NCBI GenBank assembly: GCA_900618795.1
Contig: UYJD01000015.1
Coordinates: forward strand, 317,034 to 381,033
Length of the DNA stretch: 64,000 nucleotides
From: Cyanodermella asteris
Lineage: Eukaryota > Ascomycota > Lecanoromycetes > Ostropales > Stictidaceae
Direction of reading: 5' to 3'
In this document: one piece after another, positions 23,732 through 35,564 of the stretch
How positions within the stretch are numbered: the first letter of the stretch is position 1
Layout of the letters: each line of letters starts with the position of its first letter
Notes under the pieces: model-generated
What the model saw: only the letters and a program-made list of their open reading frames with translations
What the model was told of the DNA's origin: nothing
Databases searched by the model: none
Program-made: the position numbers and the translations under genes

Positions 23732-24621
23732 ATCCTGGGAACAGCGGTATATGCGTCACGCAATCCTTCATCGTGAATACAGAGGAGATGGCGTTGGAGA
23801 ACATGGCCCCGAGACAGGGAGTGGGAAGGGTATGAACATGAGTACGGAAAGCGCACGGAGGACAGTGCTCATTGATTAATCGAAGGGGAACCTGCATATT
23901 GATAGTCTAGCCCGGTCCCAGTATCAAATTTCGATGTTAGCCATCATCGACCATGATCAAACTACCATGCAGTGGATTCCCGGTTGGATCAGCTTTCCAT
24001 GATTGCTTGTAAGGAGCGCGGCCATCGATATCGCAAAGCGTACACATGGAAAAGGGGCTCACATGACGAAACCTGAAACAGTTTATGATTGCGATCGTCG
24101 ATTGAAGCTTTGTCTCACTGCTGGGAATGCTAGAGCTTGACTTGGTGGCGTGGCTGTCAGACAACAGACATGAGACGCTGACGCGATGTTGTCGCCAGTG
24201 AAGCCACTTCTGGGCACGGCCAACGCGACGCCGGCTGGCGAAATTAGAGCCATGGGAGTTTACAAGGACAAGGAGCCGCCTCTCCTGTTGCGGCGGTGAT
24301 TTTTTGGTGGCTGCCGGGACGAATGCGGAGGACGAAGTCAAAGCTGGCGCGTTGGACCCTGGATTTCGATCATCGTGTGACGCACGAAAGCTTTCCTTCC
24401 CCGCTTGCAGAAACAACTCAACTCCTGCTTCCACCAAGCAGCTTGTCTCGACTCACTTGGACCTTTCTCTTCCTGCTCAGCCCTCGACTCTCTCTACTCG
24501 ATCCTAGAAGTGCAGCTTGACCAGCAATGCCCTCATAGCGACTCCGTATCTCGACGATCCAAGCTACGTCGTCGTCAGAGCTCTCCTCAGTTTCAAACTC
24601 ACACATCATCGATCCGATTCG
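23732..24621. other. Intergenic, no gene seen
   Basis: About 890 bp holding the promoter and leader of the downstream coiled-coil gene. A pyrimidine-rich stretch at about 24400-24520 probably belongs to the leader. Confidence 0.45.
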
Positions 24622-25801
24622 ATGGCAGGCCCAGTCCCTGAGAACACCTCATTTCCAGCTGGTTCTTTACCAGGATCCTCCCCTCTCGTCCCAATGTCTT
24701 CCCGCAATCGACGTGGCAGCATGGCATCTGGTGAGAGCCCGCTTCGTGCACGCCGCAGCAGTTTGAGCACCAACCAGCCGCCGTCTCCCAATCTTCCTCT
24801 TGCAGCTGCAGCCTCCGTTAATGCAAGCATACGCAACGGCTCCTCAGGTCCGGCGAATACGGCTCGAGATACAGTCGATTCTCGCAGAAAGAGCGTGGTC
24901 GCAGACCTGGCCATGGCTGACGACAGTCTGCCTCCAGCTGCGGAGATCGCCACAGGAGACAGGAAGGGCAGCATTGCCGAGGGCTTACACAAGGTTCCGA
25001 GCCTCAGTCTGAGAGACAGCACCATGAGCAGCTCAAGCGTCAGTCCCAGTCCCTTCAACGACAGGAGTCGTAATAGCTTGAGTGGCAGTCCCTCAATGGG
25101 CATTCCCGATCCGTTTCACAAAAGGACGCCGAGCGTTGGTGAAGTTCACCAGCAGATGGAACAAGAGCAGGAGGCCCAAGTTGTGAGTTGAGCGCAGCCT
25201 CTCCCATTCCATGAGCTGACTTTGACAGAATCGCCTACTGCTCCAAATCCACCAGCAGCAAATGGAGATCGACGCGTTGAAGCGCCAAACACCATTCTCC
25301 AACACATCGAACGCTCCCTCCGCATCCGGCTCTGATGGACTCTCTCAGTCCGGCCTGACCCCGACTGGGACACCTGCGGTGAACCCAATGCGACCGCCAC
25401 CTACTCCAGATCGCGCCCACTCCTCAGGTTCAGCAAGCACAACCACTGCCTCAACGATGCCAGCAGCCGAACTCTCGCCCACCTTGGCGCCCATGACGCG
25501 ACCTCCCCGTTCAGGATCGCCACTGGGCTTGGGATTGCAGCGAACAAGCTCCAGCAAAGGGAACAGTCGCCCTGCATCCCCTTCCGTTAGGAGTGCAGCG
25601 CAGGGAAGCTACCTAGAATCTGATGAGACTTCGTACTGGCAGAGCGAGGCTCAGAACCTCGACAAAGAGAACATCCTATTGAAACAGCGTATCAGAGAGC
25701 TCGAGAAACAGCTCCGCACCGTCAAGACTGACGACACGGAGAGCACAGCTCCCCATCGTAACAGCAGCTTGGCAACAGAGCCCATGAGCATCGACGGATA
25801 A
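24622..25801 (+). CDS. Ser-rich coiled-coil protein, function unknown
   Basis: Exons 24622-25182 and 25229-25801; a 46-nt phase-0 intron (GTGAGT donor, CTGAC branch, GACAG acceptor) lies inside a coiled coil and joins EQEQEAQV to NRLLLQIHQQQ. The product is 377 aa. Residues 1-175 are Ser/Pro/Ala-rich with several Arg-x-x-Ser-like sites (RNRRGS, RARRSS, SRRKS, GDRKGS, HKRTPS). Residues about 176-205 form the first coiled coil, followed by a Ser/Thr/Pro linker and a second, leucine-zipper-like coil (LDKENILLKQRIRELEKQL) near the C-terminus. I recognise it as conserved-looking in ascomycetes but cannot name it. The start was set at 24622 because it opens a plausible N-terminus; the frame is open upstream to 24517. 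Cytosolic or nuclear; no signal peptide or TM segment. Confidence 0.75.
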
Positions 25802-27447
25802 GCGGATCGTTGTGTGACCTGCATTTTTGGAGCGGCGTTATTCGGGTTAGACTGGGCTTGCTTTGTTGGATTATTTTGCTGACCACTTGTGCGACATTCG
25901 AGGCTGCATTTGCATCACAGAAGATACCCTCGCTTTCCCTTCTGGTCACTTGGCTTTCATAGATCCAATGGCTGAATTCACGTGTATTTGGCAGGCTTCA
26001 GAAACAGAGTTCACGAGACATGACTGTCATCATCGACAGATAAATTATCACGACGAATGCAATATCGTCCTCACCGAGCCTCTCTATTTTGCTGATCAAC
26101 TGCTTCTTCGCGTTCGGTCGCCGTTTTTTTGCAATTTTACTACTGGTAGGCTTGATGATCAGCGACCAGCTGCAATCCTCTCTTGCCGCTCTGTACGACT
26201 TGTAATACTGTCTTTCAAAGTCACGGACTGTACTATTACGCTACACGGTCAGCACACGAGACTGAAGTGCAATCTTCCCCTCTGCTTGCCGCAACTCAGG
26301 TGATGCATATTGACACGCTCGAATAGCGATCTCTATCTGAGCTGATCGCTTTCCATCCGACTCTCTTCCTCGCCTGCTCTAGCGCTCACACAAAGCAACA
26401 AACTCCCAAGCTTTACGCAACATCCAGCCCATGTATTCGCATACCCTCCCCCCTCTGTTCAGTCTCTCGGAATTCACCTCTGCCGGCACCTCACGTTTCC
26501 GTCCTCGTCAAGAAGACTGCGACGGCGACACGCTCTTCGCCCTTACTTTCACCCCCCACTCCCCTCTTTCGTAACTGTGAGGGCGGTGTCGATCGGCCGG
26601 GACATTGACTTTTGAGCTCGATGCATGCCGGAGCGGCGCCGACGAGACCGACGAGGGGACGCAGCGTATACGTGCCGCAAAAAAAAAAAAAAAAAAAAAA
26701 AACCCCTACGAAGAAGACGACATCTTGGTGGTATTGTGCATCAATTTCCACGACAACGCGGTGGAGCACCAGAGATAAGATCCGGCAGGGGGAAGCTTCA
26801 AGTTCGCTGACAGAACCCGGAGTAGGTCTAATTGTTCGGTACTGACGACTGCTCGGGAACGCCCATTATCACGTTCGGCGGGATTGACGAGAACTATGGG
26901 AACTGCACCAACACTCCCGGAGTACTGGCCATCTCGACGCAGCTGCAGGAATTTAGTTCGAGGAAACTCGTTGGGAATTGGTTTCGATTGTATGGATGCG
27001 CTACGTAATTTATGAAATAGAGGCCGTATGTACTTTGGACTTTCTGGTCGCCGCCAACAGACACTATACTCCACTGTTTGTACCGCTCTGCGCCACCTTG
27101 CGCGAGGCCGCAATATCAGACGACCATGTCGCCGTTCAACAAATCCGCATCCAACGCCGTCGCTAGAACGCGATTGATAAACCAGCAAGCGATTCAACCA
27201 GTGCCTCCACGTTGGTCGCACTAGCTTCGCGTTCGACCTGGACGGTCACGCTAACCTTATTTGTACATCCTTCGTGTGTGCCGGACGGCGGCGCATGGTA
27301 GCTGGAACGTCTGTTCCGTCCTTTCAACGGGTGCGGACGGGATATCGACAGCTTGATGCTGCCGCTGCTGCTGCGACTGCAACCACTGCTGCTTCCGATA
27401 TTGCTTTGTGATGTCGGTGAACCTCCAGTCTGCTAGACTTCCGCATT
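25802..27447. other. Intergenic between converging genes
   Basis: About 1.6 kb between the coiled-coil gene and STU1, which converge. No recognisable gene. Contains a 24-nt poly-A tract. Confidence 0.5.
26679..26702. repeat. Poly-A tract, 24 nt
   Basis: An uninterrupted run of A in convergent intergenic DNA. I found no SINE or processed-copy body or target-site duplication beside it, so it is recorded as simple sequence. Confidence 0.85.
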
Positions 27448-30412
27448 CTAAGCGCCAGCCCTCATGTTCTGATAGAGCATGAACGCTACGCCAGCCTTAT
27501 CCTCGCCCAGGAACTGCTTGATCGCGTCCGGCCCTAATGCTTGTGCAAGCTGATGTCCCTGAATCCGGGCATCGACATCCTTGTGGTTGGCAATAGCTTG
27601 CCCACCAAGCTCGGCCAGAGTGGCGATCAACTCGCCGTCGCTCTTGTCGAAAGCGCGGTTCGAAACGAGCAAAGCAACGCATTTGAGGACGACTGCATTT
27701 AGCATCTCTTGAGGCTGCTGTAGAACCCCACGGCAGGCCTCGTTTGGAAAGGCGGCGGTGATTTGGGCAAATTCCTTCATCATGCCTTCGGCAACCCAGT
27801 ATGTATGGCTCTCTTGGCGCGCATCGTCACGAAGAACTTGCACTAGCCAGCGCAGGATAGACGGGAAATATTGCTGAACGAGCGACGTTTTAGCAAGCGC
27901 ACTCATCAGGTGCAAGCGCTGCACCAGAATACGCTCGCTGGTAATGCCGGATTTGCCAGCAATCGTGTTCTCTTGCCCAGAAGCTGGTGTCTCGATTAAG
28001 CCAAACAAAAGTTCTTCGTATTGTGATGCTGCAAGAACATCAATGTTCTGCATGACCGCATCGTGAAGCTTTCGGTAGCCATGAGGATCGAGCTTGCCAC
28101 TCTTCATGTGCACGATTCCGCTGTCAATGAGCTTGGCCGATCGCGGATCTCTCGCCAGAGTCTGTGGAGTGTTGACCTCGTTATTAGAGAGCTCCATTAA
28201 TGGCATTTTAACTGGTGAAAATCCCTCGCTAACCGTCAAGGTAGGCTCTTTCTGGAGGCCGGCCTTGGGTGTGCCGCTGACGGACGTCCTACCGAGATCG
28301 ATACTGCTAGTTGGCCTGTGGGCGGACAAGGGAATCCGGCTACCACTTGCGCTCTGCGGTGATAGTGATGGTGATGAGCGGGGGTCCTCGTAAACATGTG
28401 CGGGCGTCGACATTCGCGAGGGAGATGGGTGACTGTGGAGGGGGCTTGAATCTCTAGGAAATCGCCTTGGGGAGGTTGGAGTGCTCATTCGGGGTGGTGT
28501 TCCAATTTTCGTGGGTTCGAGTCTCGGCATGCCTATCGAGATAGGAGTGTGTTCCGAGATGCTGTTAGGTCTGCGATGGGACGGCGTCATGTCCCTCAAT
28601 TTCTCTGCAGAGGCTGGCAAAGAATTCGTTGTGACCGATGTCATAGCATTGGCAGCAGGTCTCAGTGGCACTGCAGCTTTGGCCGGCATAGGTCGTCTCG
28701 GGCCCTCTTTCTTCTCCTCCGCTCTGCTTTGAGGTCGTTGATTTTGGCCAGCTCGGAAAGGCGTTTTGGGTCGATCGGTATCACCATTGGCCAACCCATC
28801 TGGACGAGAGACCTGTCTTGAGATGACCTTGCGGCCCGGACGTACCGGTGCAGAAGACAGACCGCCAGTCGCTTCTTGAGCTGGGCGGGCGGCTGCCGGA
28901 CGAGAGGGCGCAGCCTTCTTGACATCCGGGTTCGAGTCTGCAGTCTGCATGGTCGCCAAAGCAGACTGGGGGCGGTTCATGGCCGCCTCTCGTCTCTTAG
29001 CAGCCATAATATCCTTAATGCTTGGACGGTTGTTGAGAGCTTTGGCTTTGACAGGAGCCGCAGCCGTAGGTGCAGAGACCAATGCGGCGGATCCTTCCGC
29101 AGCAGGGTTGAGAGCATTCAAGCTCTTTTGCAGGCGCTCTTCGAGTGAAGAGATAATTGCATCTCCACGAGCCGGAAACACTGCGTGGAAGTCCCAGAAT
29201 ATCTTCTTGGCAGTCTCGCGAACCTTCGGATTCGGGTCTACTAGTCCACGTCGAAAACATTTCTCTAGTTCATCAAGTCCATGGCCCTGTTCCATTACAC
29301 TCTTCCGTTTGCCGTGTACTTCCAGAGCGATCTTCAACCAGATATATGCGTATTCCCTTGGCTTGGCATTCTTGTCCTGCGTCGCAGTGATCACATAGCC
29401 GAGAATGTGCTTGTTCCAAGACACATTGCTTATCAGGGCAATAACGGTATTATTACCGTTCTGCGCGGCAATCGGCTTGGTATCACTGCACATCTTGATC
29501 GCCATCTCGAAAAGTCGCCCGGCGTAGACGTCCAGACCGTGTCCAACTGCAGTTGCCGCTTCCTGGATGAATTGAGATGCGTTCGTAGAAAAGGTTGTCC
29601 TCAGGGAAGTTGCGCACTTGACGATGCCCTCGAACAAAACTTTGAAGTTGATGATGTACGCTGCGGCAAAGTCGACCGGCGCGTTGCCCTTTGTTATTTG
29701 CCGCAGCTTCGTCATGTTCTTATCTCGCCTGGGCCAATTGTGTTCGCTCTCCTTTCCTTCAAAATCAGGCAACATGTCGCGGCAGATCTGATCCAGCTGC
29801 GAAGAGCTAGCGATGTATATGGGATCCAGCCCATTGTCTACCGGAGCAGCCGTCGAGGTGGCTGATTGATCTTTCCCGGCCGCAGGGGAAGCTGGACGGG
29901 CGCCCGTCGTCACGTTTCTGCGTTCGCCCACTCGGGATAGGGGTCGGGCGCCGGCACCACTTGGAGTGGCACGACCTGAAGATGGTGGACGTTCGAGCGC
30001 AGCCTGGAGTTGATTGCGGATTTCAGCAGGGACACCGCGTTTGCGAAGGTCAGTCAAAGTATCCGGCCAGTTGGGGATTCCACTGTTCGATGTCAGTGTT
30101 CTGCGCGTCCAACAACCTCAGATTCACGTACTTCAGGGCTGCAGAGACAGCTCTGGACGATAGCTGGCTCTGACTGTGCATGCGCCGCACTAAGTAAGCT
30201 AAGAGCGCGAGGGCTGCATCTCGCACGTCTCCTCTGTAGGAAATGGCTTCCGTGACGAGGCCGATGATGGAGATTGCAGTGGGCTCGGCCAAAGCTTTGT
30301 GCTTAACTTGCGAAGCGATCTTCTTCAAGCTGGCGATTCGCTGATTATCGGAAGCAGCACGTTGGTATTCGGTGACAGCATTGCTGAGCTCGGTATCGGA
30401 GCCCGAGGTCAT
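27448..30412 (-). CDS. STU1: CLASP-family microtubule-associated protein Stu1
   Basis: Minus strand: exon 1 30412-30132, intron 30131-30083 (49 nt, GTACGT donor, GAACAG acceptor, phase 2), exon 2 30082-27448; 971 aa. The junction reads AALK-N-GIPNWPDTLTDLRKRGV. After a short N-terminal HEAT-like part and a Ser/Pro linker comes the CLASP N-terminal TOG domain at about residues 160-390, with FEGKESEHNWPRRDKNMTKL, GNAPVDFAAAYIINFKVL, SNVSWNKHILGYVITATQDKN and RRGLVDPNPKVRETAKKIFW. A Ser/Pro/Arg-rich microtubule-binding linker and a C-terminal HEAT-like domain follow. CLASPs promote microtubule rescue; fungal Stu1 acts at kinetochores and the spindle. The first TOG region is shorter than in the fungal Stu1 proteins I know (see findings). 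The start ACAAACATGACC is in good context. Confidence 0.9.
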
Positions 30413-31119
30413 GTTTGTTGGATGAGGCCGCCCGAATCAGGTAGTGTTATTGCGCGGAGAGACGAGCGGAGGATAGACGCGTCCAGGCGAGCATGGAGAA
30501 GGATATACGAGACGGAGGCCGAGTGCAGCTTTTCCGAGGAGCTCTGAGACAGCGATACTCGAGGCGGGGCGGATGTTGACCAGGATGCGTTGTGTTGTGT
30601 TTTGTCAGTGAATCTGCAGTCAACAAGTGAAGGCAAGGGGCGCCGCCGAACGAGGCCCGAGCGCCCGATGCGGCTGCGCTCTGACGTTTTTCCGCTCCAG
30701 CCGATCCACCAATTTGAAGCCGACCAGGTTCAGCCTACATACAGCATACCTAAGACTGCATACTCTCCAAGCACGAAACTCTCCGACTCATCCTTCTCTG
30801 CGTGCGCTCATCGGCTCTCCGGTCTTCGTTCTAAGGTACGTTACTCCTTTCATACATCCTGTCCTGAACAGCAATCCAAACACCTCGCCCTCGTCGCATT
30901 CTCTGTCAAGCTTATTGGCTGAGGCTGGTCCTCTCGAAGCGATCGAGGAGGTGTCGTATCTTGACACTTGTAACTTCACGCGATACATCAGCTCAATGCA
31001 AAATCAGAGCACGGTTGCACATGCTTCTTGATTGTTCACTTCCGCGCTTGGCTGGTGGCGTCAGGCCTCATGACTAACTTGGTCTTAGACTAGCCGACTA
31101 TCTACAATACGCACGCGCC
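30413..31119. other. Divergent STU1-LSM4 promoter region
   Basis: About 700 bp between the divergent STU1 and LSM4 start codons; it likely carries both promoters. No additional gene recognised. Confidence 0.5.
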
Positions 31120-31538
31120 ATGGTAGGGCACATCTATCTATTGCTGCTGCCGAGCACTCCTGATTTTACCATTTCTAGCTCCCCCTCGGCCTTCTTCAGG
31201 CCGCACAGGGCCATCCCCTACTGGCGGAACTCAAGAACGGAGAGACGCTCAACGGTCACCTCGTCAATTGTGATACGTGGATGAACTTAACCTTGAAAGA
31301 TGTCATACAAACGAGTCCGGAAGGAGACCAGTTCTGGGAGCTACCGGAGGCCTACGTGCGAGGCAATAACATCAAGTACCTTCGAGTTCCTGAAGAAATC
31401 ATCGACTTGATCAAGGAACAGCAACAGCAAAACCAAGGCGCGCAACGAGGGAGAGGCGGTGGACGTGGCGATCGAGATCGAGGCGGTCGTGGAGGAGGCC
31501 GAGGCCGCGGTGGAAGGGGCAGAGGCCGTGGAGGTTAA
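31120..31538 (+). CDS. LSM4: U6 snRNA-associated Sm-like protein LSm4
   Basis: Exon 1 is only the ATG (31120-31122); the intron is 31123-31178 (GTAGGG donor, TTTCTAG acceptor) and exon 2 is 31179-31538. The product is 120 aa. It starts [19 protein letters not shown] and has Sm1 ([19 protein letters not shown]) and Sm2 ([20 protein letters not shown]) motifs typical of LSm4, then a C-terminal RGG/GRG-rich tail (about residues 90-120) like that of human LSm4, likely an arginine methylation and RNA-contact region. LSm4 is part of the nuclear LSm2-8 ring that binds the U6 snRNA 3' end and the cytoplasmic LSm1-7 ring of mRNA decapping. The conserved LPL start, which lacks its own ATG, decides the splice model. 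Confidence 0.95.
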
Positions 31539-32257
31539 ATTGCAGAACAACAGGAACACTAACGCCTACTCTTCGGAACTACTCTGGCGACATCGAGACT
31601 GGATCTCCGACTTGGCAAGACCCCCTCTGGAAGAGATCGCCACCGTGACGAGATCTGGTGTCGTCCAGCATCAGTGAGGTGGACTAGCGTCAACTGCAGT
31701 TTACCAGAGTCATCATTACGATAGCGATGCCAGGCATCTACGAAAACGGCTGAGCGCGACTTGTAGGAGCGTGTTGCTTCTGCCGATATAGCAAATGAAT
31801 ATATCTGACCGCAGTCTGGTTGCGGTCGCACCCACCAGAGCTCACACTCAGTGGTCTGTCTATGCCTTTGTTACAATCAAACATTGTCCAATGGGCCCAG
31901 GAGCGTGATCAACGGAAGGTCTAACGTGTCCAAATTCGCATATTTCTATATCCGTGTCGAAATCAATGCGCAAGGCATTTGAAAACTGGTCGACCACCTA
32001 TGAGTATGTGTTGCAGTTCGTCTGTCACAAACCACGGATTCCCCTGACAGATCCAAGATCAATCAGCAGACGGCGCTCGCAGCGGAAATCACAGCGATGA
32101 GTACAAGTCCACGAGAATCTGCAGATGACGAGGTAGACGCGGTTCGGCTTGAAGATTCGAAATGACCAATCAGCTTGCAGCAGCGGAGCAAAATCCCGAA
32201 GCTGTCACTGCCTCTCGCAACCAACGCAAGCTTCCCTTTTCACCCCAAGCTCATCGC
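31539..32257. other. Intergenic, no gene seen
   Basis: About 720 bp between LSM4 and the PPR gene, both on the plus strand. An in-frame ATG at 32162 could extend the PPR protein by 32 residues; otherwise nothing recognised. Confidence 0.45.
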
Positions 32258-34255
32258 ATGCCTCCGTGTCGACAAGTCATTGACCCTTTGTGGCATTGCT
32301 TATGCCCAGCTTTCGCGCGTCCAGCTCCTGTGTCCGCGACCAGGTTTCCCAATGCGCGTAGACCGATAGGACGCCAGTTCTCGGCGTTCAAATCAAAATG
32401 TCTCCAACAGCTCGCTGTGCCTGCAGAGCAGGTCGCTCCCCGACGAGCCGATGACGAACGCTCCTTCCTGGATACTGTGGTCGATTGGGATATCAGGTCT
32501 CCTTTTGCAAGTTCCTCGAAGTCAACGCGTTACCGGTCAGCTCAATTTAACAAAGCAAATGAGCAAAGGTTCCGCCGCAAACTAGTGGAACATGGTATGG
32601 GACCGGTAAAAGACCTATACGCTCTGCTTGATGACGCCGCCAGGTTGTCAGATCCGTTCTCGGTACTGAATCTGGTACATTTTCTGGTTGAGATTCGGGG
32701 GGAGAAACCGGATCAGCGAATGTATGTGGCGCTGTTGAAAGCGTGCGCGCACCCCGAACACGGCTCTGTCGACGAGGTGGAAAGGATCTTGAAAGAGATG
32801 GAAGCCAATGGTCTACCCCGTGATACCGCCGTGTACGATGCTGCGCTCAAGGCGTTGGCAATACACCCATCGTACACCTTGAGGACGGCCATTTTGAAAG
32901 AAATGGACAGCAATTGGTCCGCTCTGAGTGCGTACGGGTGGCACTATGTGTGCTGCGCTCAGATACGAGAGAAGCAAATTGAGCTGGCTCTAGAGACACT
33001 GTCCGAGATGCAGGAAAAGTTTGGAATTGTGCCTCAAACTTGGCTACTAGACATCATGATACACGTCCTCGCAGACATGGGCGACATGGATGCATTATCG
33101 CGCGTCGTCTCTACTCGACTGGCGGAATATGACCGCCGTCCAAGCAACATTCTCTGGCTGCAGATTCTTTCCAAGGCCGCCGAGAAGTTTCATTACCCCA
33201 TTGTCAATGAGGCATGGCGAGCTGTGGTCATGCCTGGTCATCTCAACCCCTCCACTGGCCTCTGCATAATGGTGCTCAACACCGCAGCGCGGGCAGGGGG
33301 CGATACTCTGGCCATCGACGTCTTCCGGATTTTGGGAAACAGGTCTTCGCCAATCCACGCATACCACTACGAGGCCTTGCTTGAAGCGCATTTGAGGACT
33401 GATGAGGTTGACTTAATGAAGGTGCTGATGTTCATGTCCGTGATGGAAAAGACGGAGGCAGGCGTGATCAGCCAAGACGTCTGTCGACCTCTTTTCAATT
33501 ATCTTACCGAGAATCCGTCGAGTATCGATTCCACCATCTCCTACGTACAAGACTTGCAGTCGGAAAACAAAGTGGTTCCCATCACACTATGGGATACCAT
33601 CCTCAACGCCATTCTCCACACTCATGACTTTGAAAGGGCTATAATCAAGTGCTTGGATCTCCCCAGTTTCTCCCTTCCAAGTTTCAATCGTATGCTGGCC
33701 TGGTGTGCCCAGGATAAACGCAAAAAGTTCGCAATTGCCATCGCGCGCAAAATGGCAACCCTTCAAATCAAGCCAAACGGCGAAACCTACAGCTATCTAA
33801 TTCTTTCATGCCTGAAGGGCAACCAGGACGATAAGGTGATGGATATCAAAGTTCATGAAGCCCATCTGTTGGATGCCTACAGTTATTTTGGCGAAATGGA
33901 AGCACACAACCACGCCGCCGATAAACCGGCACTGCTAGCTTTGGCAGCTAGGGCCGCTGGCCTGGGCGATAAGAGGTATCGCGCCATTCTCACCAGAATG
34001 AGGGGAATGTGGGACGTCAGCCGGCACGAGATGCGTCAGATCCACGAGCGCTACTGGTGGGTCGAGGACAAGGCTTATGTTATGCCTGTTGATTTGGATT
34101 ACAAGCTGTCAGACGAGGACGACGGATTGCTGTCTCCAGAAGTCCAGGGGGATGCAGTTCACGAGGGACGGATCTTGACTGAGCTTGATCCTGGCACTGT
34201 GAACATGATCCGTTACGGGTTACCTTCTTCAATCGAGGATGATACTGATGAGTAA
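32258..34255 (+). CDS. Pentatricopeptide-repeat protein, probably mitochondrial
   Basis: Intronless, 665 aa from ATG 32258. This start was chosen because MPPCRQVIDPLWHCLCPAF followed by an Arg/Ser/Ala-rich stretch resembles the opening of fungal mitochondrial PPR proteins; an upstream in-frame ATG at 32162 is possible. Helical-hairpin PPR-like units run from about residue 140 to 540, for example YVALLKACAHPEHGSVDEVERILKEM split over two helices, YDAALKALA, WLDIMIHVLADMGDMDAL-type repeats (from TWLLDIMIHVL), YHYEALLEAHLRTDEVD and ETYSYLILSCLKG. PPR proteins bind organellar RNA and act in processing, stability or translation of mitochondrial transcripts. The C-terminus is acidic. The exact orthologue is not resolved. 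Confidence 0.85.
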   Translation: MPPCRQVIDPLWHCLCPAFARPAPVSATRFPNARRPIGRQFSAFKSKCLQQLAVPAEQVAPRRADDERSFLDTVVDWDIRSPFASSSKSTRYRSAQFNKANEQRFRRKLVEHGMGPVKDLYALLDDAARLSDPFSVLNLVHFLVEIRGEKPDQRMYVALLKACAHPEHGSVDEVERILKEMEANGLPRDTAVYDAALKALAIHPSYTLRTAILKEMDSNWSALSAYGWHYVCCAQIREKQIELALETLSEMQEKFGIVPQTWLLDIMIHVLADMGDMDALSRVVSTRLAEYDRRPSNILWLQILSKAAEKFHYPIVNEAWRAVVMPGHLNPSTGLCIMVLNTAARAGGDTLAIDVFRILGNRSSPIHAYHYEALLEAHLRTDEVDLMKVLMFMSVMEKTEAGVISQDVCRPLFNYLTENPSSIDSTISYVQDLQSENKVVPITLWDTILNAILHTHDFERAIIKCLDLPSFSLPSFNRMLAWCAQDKRKKFAIAIARKMATLQIKPNGETYSYLILSCLKGNQDDKVMDIKVHEAHLLDAYSYFGEMEAHNHAADKPALLALAARAAGLGDKRYRAILTRMRGMWDVSRHEMRQIHERYWWVEDKAYVMPVDLDYKLSDEDDGLLSPEVQGDAVHEGRILTELDPGTVNMIRYGLPSSIEDDTDE

Positions 34256-35564
34256 TGAAATAAGCTTTCGTATGAGATTACATACACCAAAGCTCCTTGT
34301 CACGGTCAGATGTCACCAGACTGCTGTCAACAAAGCTTCAGTCCAAAGTTCCAGTCCCTTCGATGACTGTGATGACGCTCGTGCCTGTAATCGTGACATG
34401 TTGGCCGTGGCTCATGTTGAGCGCGGATTCGGACGTGGGTACGGAGCATGTTGTACGCGGTTCTTCATTACCTGAGCAGTCGAGGAGTCCACGCCAGACC
34501 GCTCTGCTTTCAGTCTTTGACAACCTTGACACGCAAAACACAAGACCAAAGATCGTCAAACGATGAGAACGACTGTCCACCGCAGGGATGCCGCCAACCT
34601 GATCAAGTCTGGGCTAGTTTTTACGCAAGCCTCTGTCGACACGAAATGTTGTGCAACGTTCATCCAAGAGTCGCGTCTCATGCCGGGCTCCGGGGCTGTC
34701 TTCGAGCAAGGCCACCAAGAAATAGAGGGAAGATGTCTACTAACCCTTTGTCACCCCTTCTGATACCGGAGATCGGCAACACTCTGAAACAATAGGACGT
34801 CTTTGCAGAGGAACTACAGAGCATGGACATCGCAGACAAGTTGAGGGAGGGTCTGGTTGCGCAAATGAAGCTGAACAATGAGGTGAAGACGGCTCGCGCC
34901 CGAGCAAATGACAGCTGTTTCAGCGGCGTAAAATTTTTTGTCAAGGCAGAACCAGGCATTGACGATGACAGCACTTATTCGGATCTGGAACCTGCTGGAG
35001 GCAAGGCTGAGATGAACGCGGCCGAGACTGATTTTGCGGGCTTTCATGATCATGATCATACAGCATAAGTAGTTATATTCACTTTACTCGCTCAGTGCAA
35101 AGAAATGTGCGATAACACAGTGTTGCATTCAGGAAAGTTGAAAGTTTGGCCCGGTGACGTTACTTCTGTGGCCGTAGGACGGCGCTCATCACGTTCTTTC
35201 CGTCTCAGCATGATCTCGAATACTAGTATTGACGGTCAAAAATTTTCCTCGCTAGTAGCCCCTCTAGATCTTCCGTTCTTCAATTCTCAAGCGTTACTAC
35301 AGTTTCAACGAGACCAGCCTGCCCATAATTGAGCCTGCGCTGCATCGAACGACATTGACACCAGTTCTCACCTGCGCCCCTTTTCTTGATCGACTCGAGC
35401 TTCCCAACTTGACCGATTCCATTACCAACTCATTGAAGCTTCATTGCTTTCTTCACCCAATCTCAAGCATCATCCGTTTGCAACGACATTCACTCGAAGA
35501 CCGAAACTCCAAGCAAACAAAGTTTACATCCTCGTCAACCACCAGTCGACGCCCCTCTCCAATC
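34256..35564. other. Intergenic, no confident gene
   Basis: About 1.3 kb. A short frame near 34823-35068 is rich in charged residues (DIADKLREGLVAQMKLNNEV) and ends after HDHDHTA; it might be a small peptide or part of an unrecognised gene, but nothing supports a family. Confidence 0.35.

Noticed and set aside
26679-26702. Retroposed copy marked by the poly-A tract
   Set aside because: No upstream element body or flanking duplication could be recognised.
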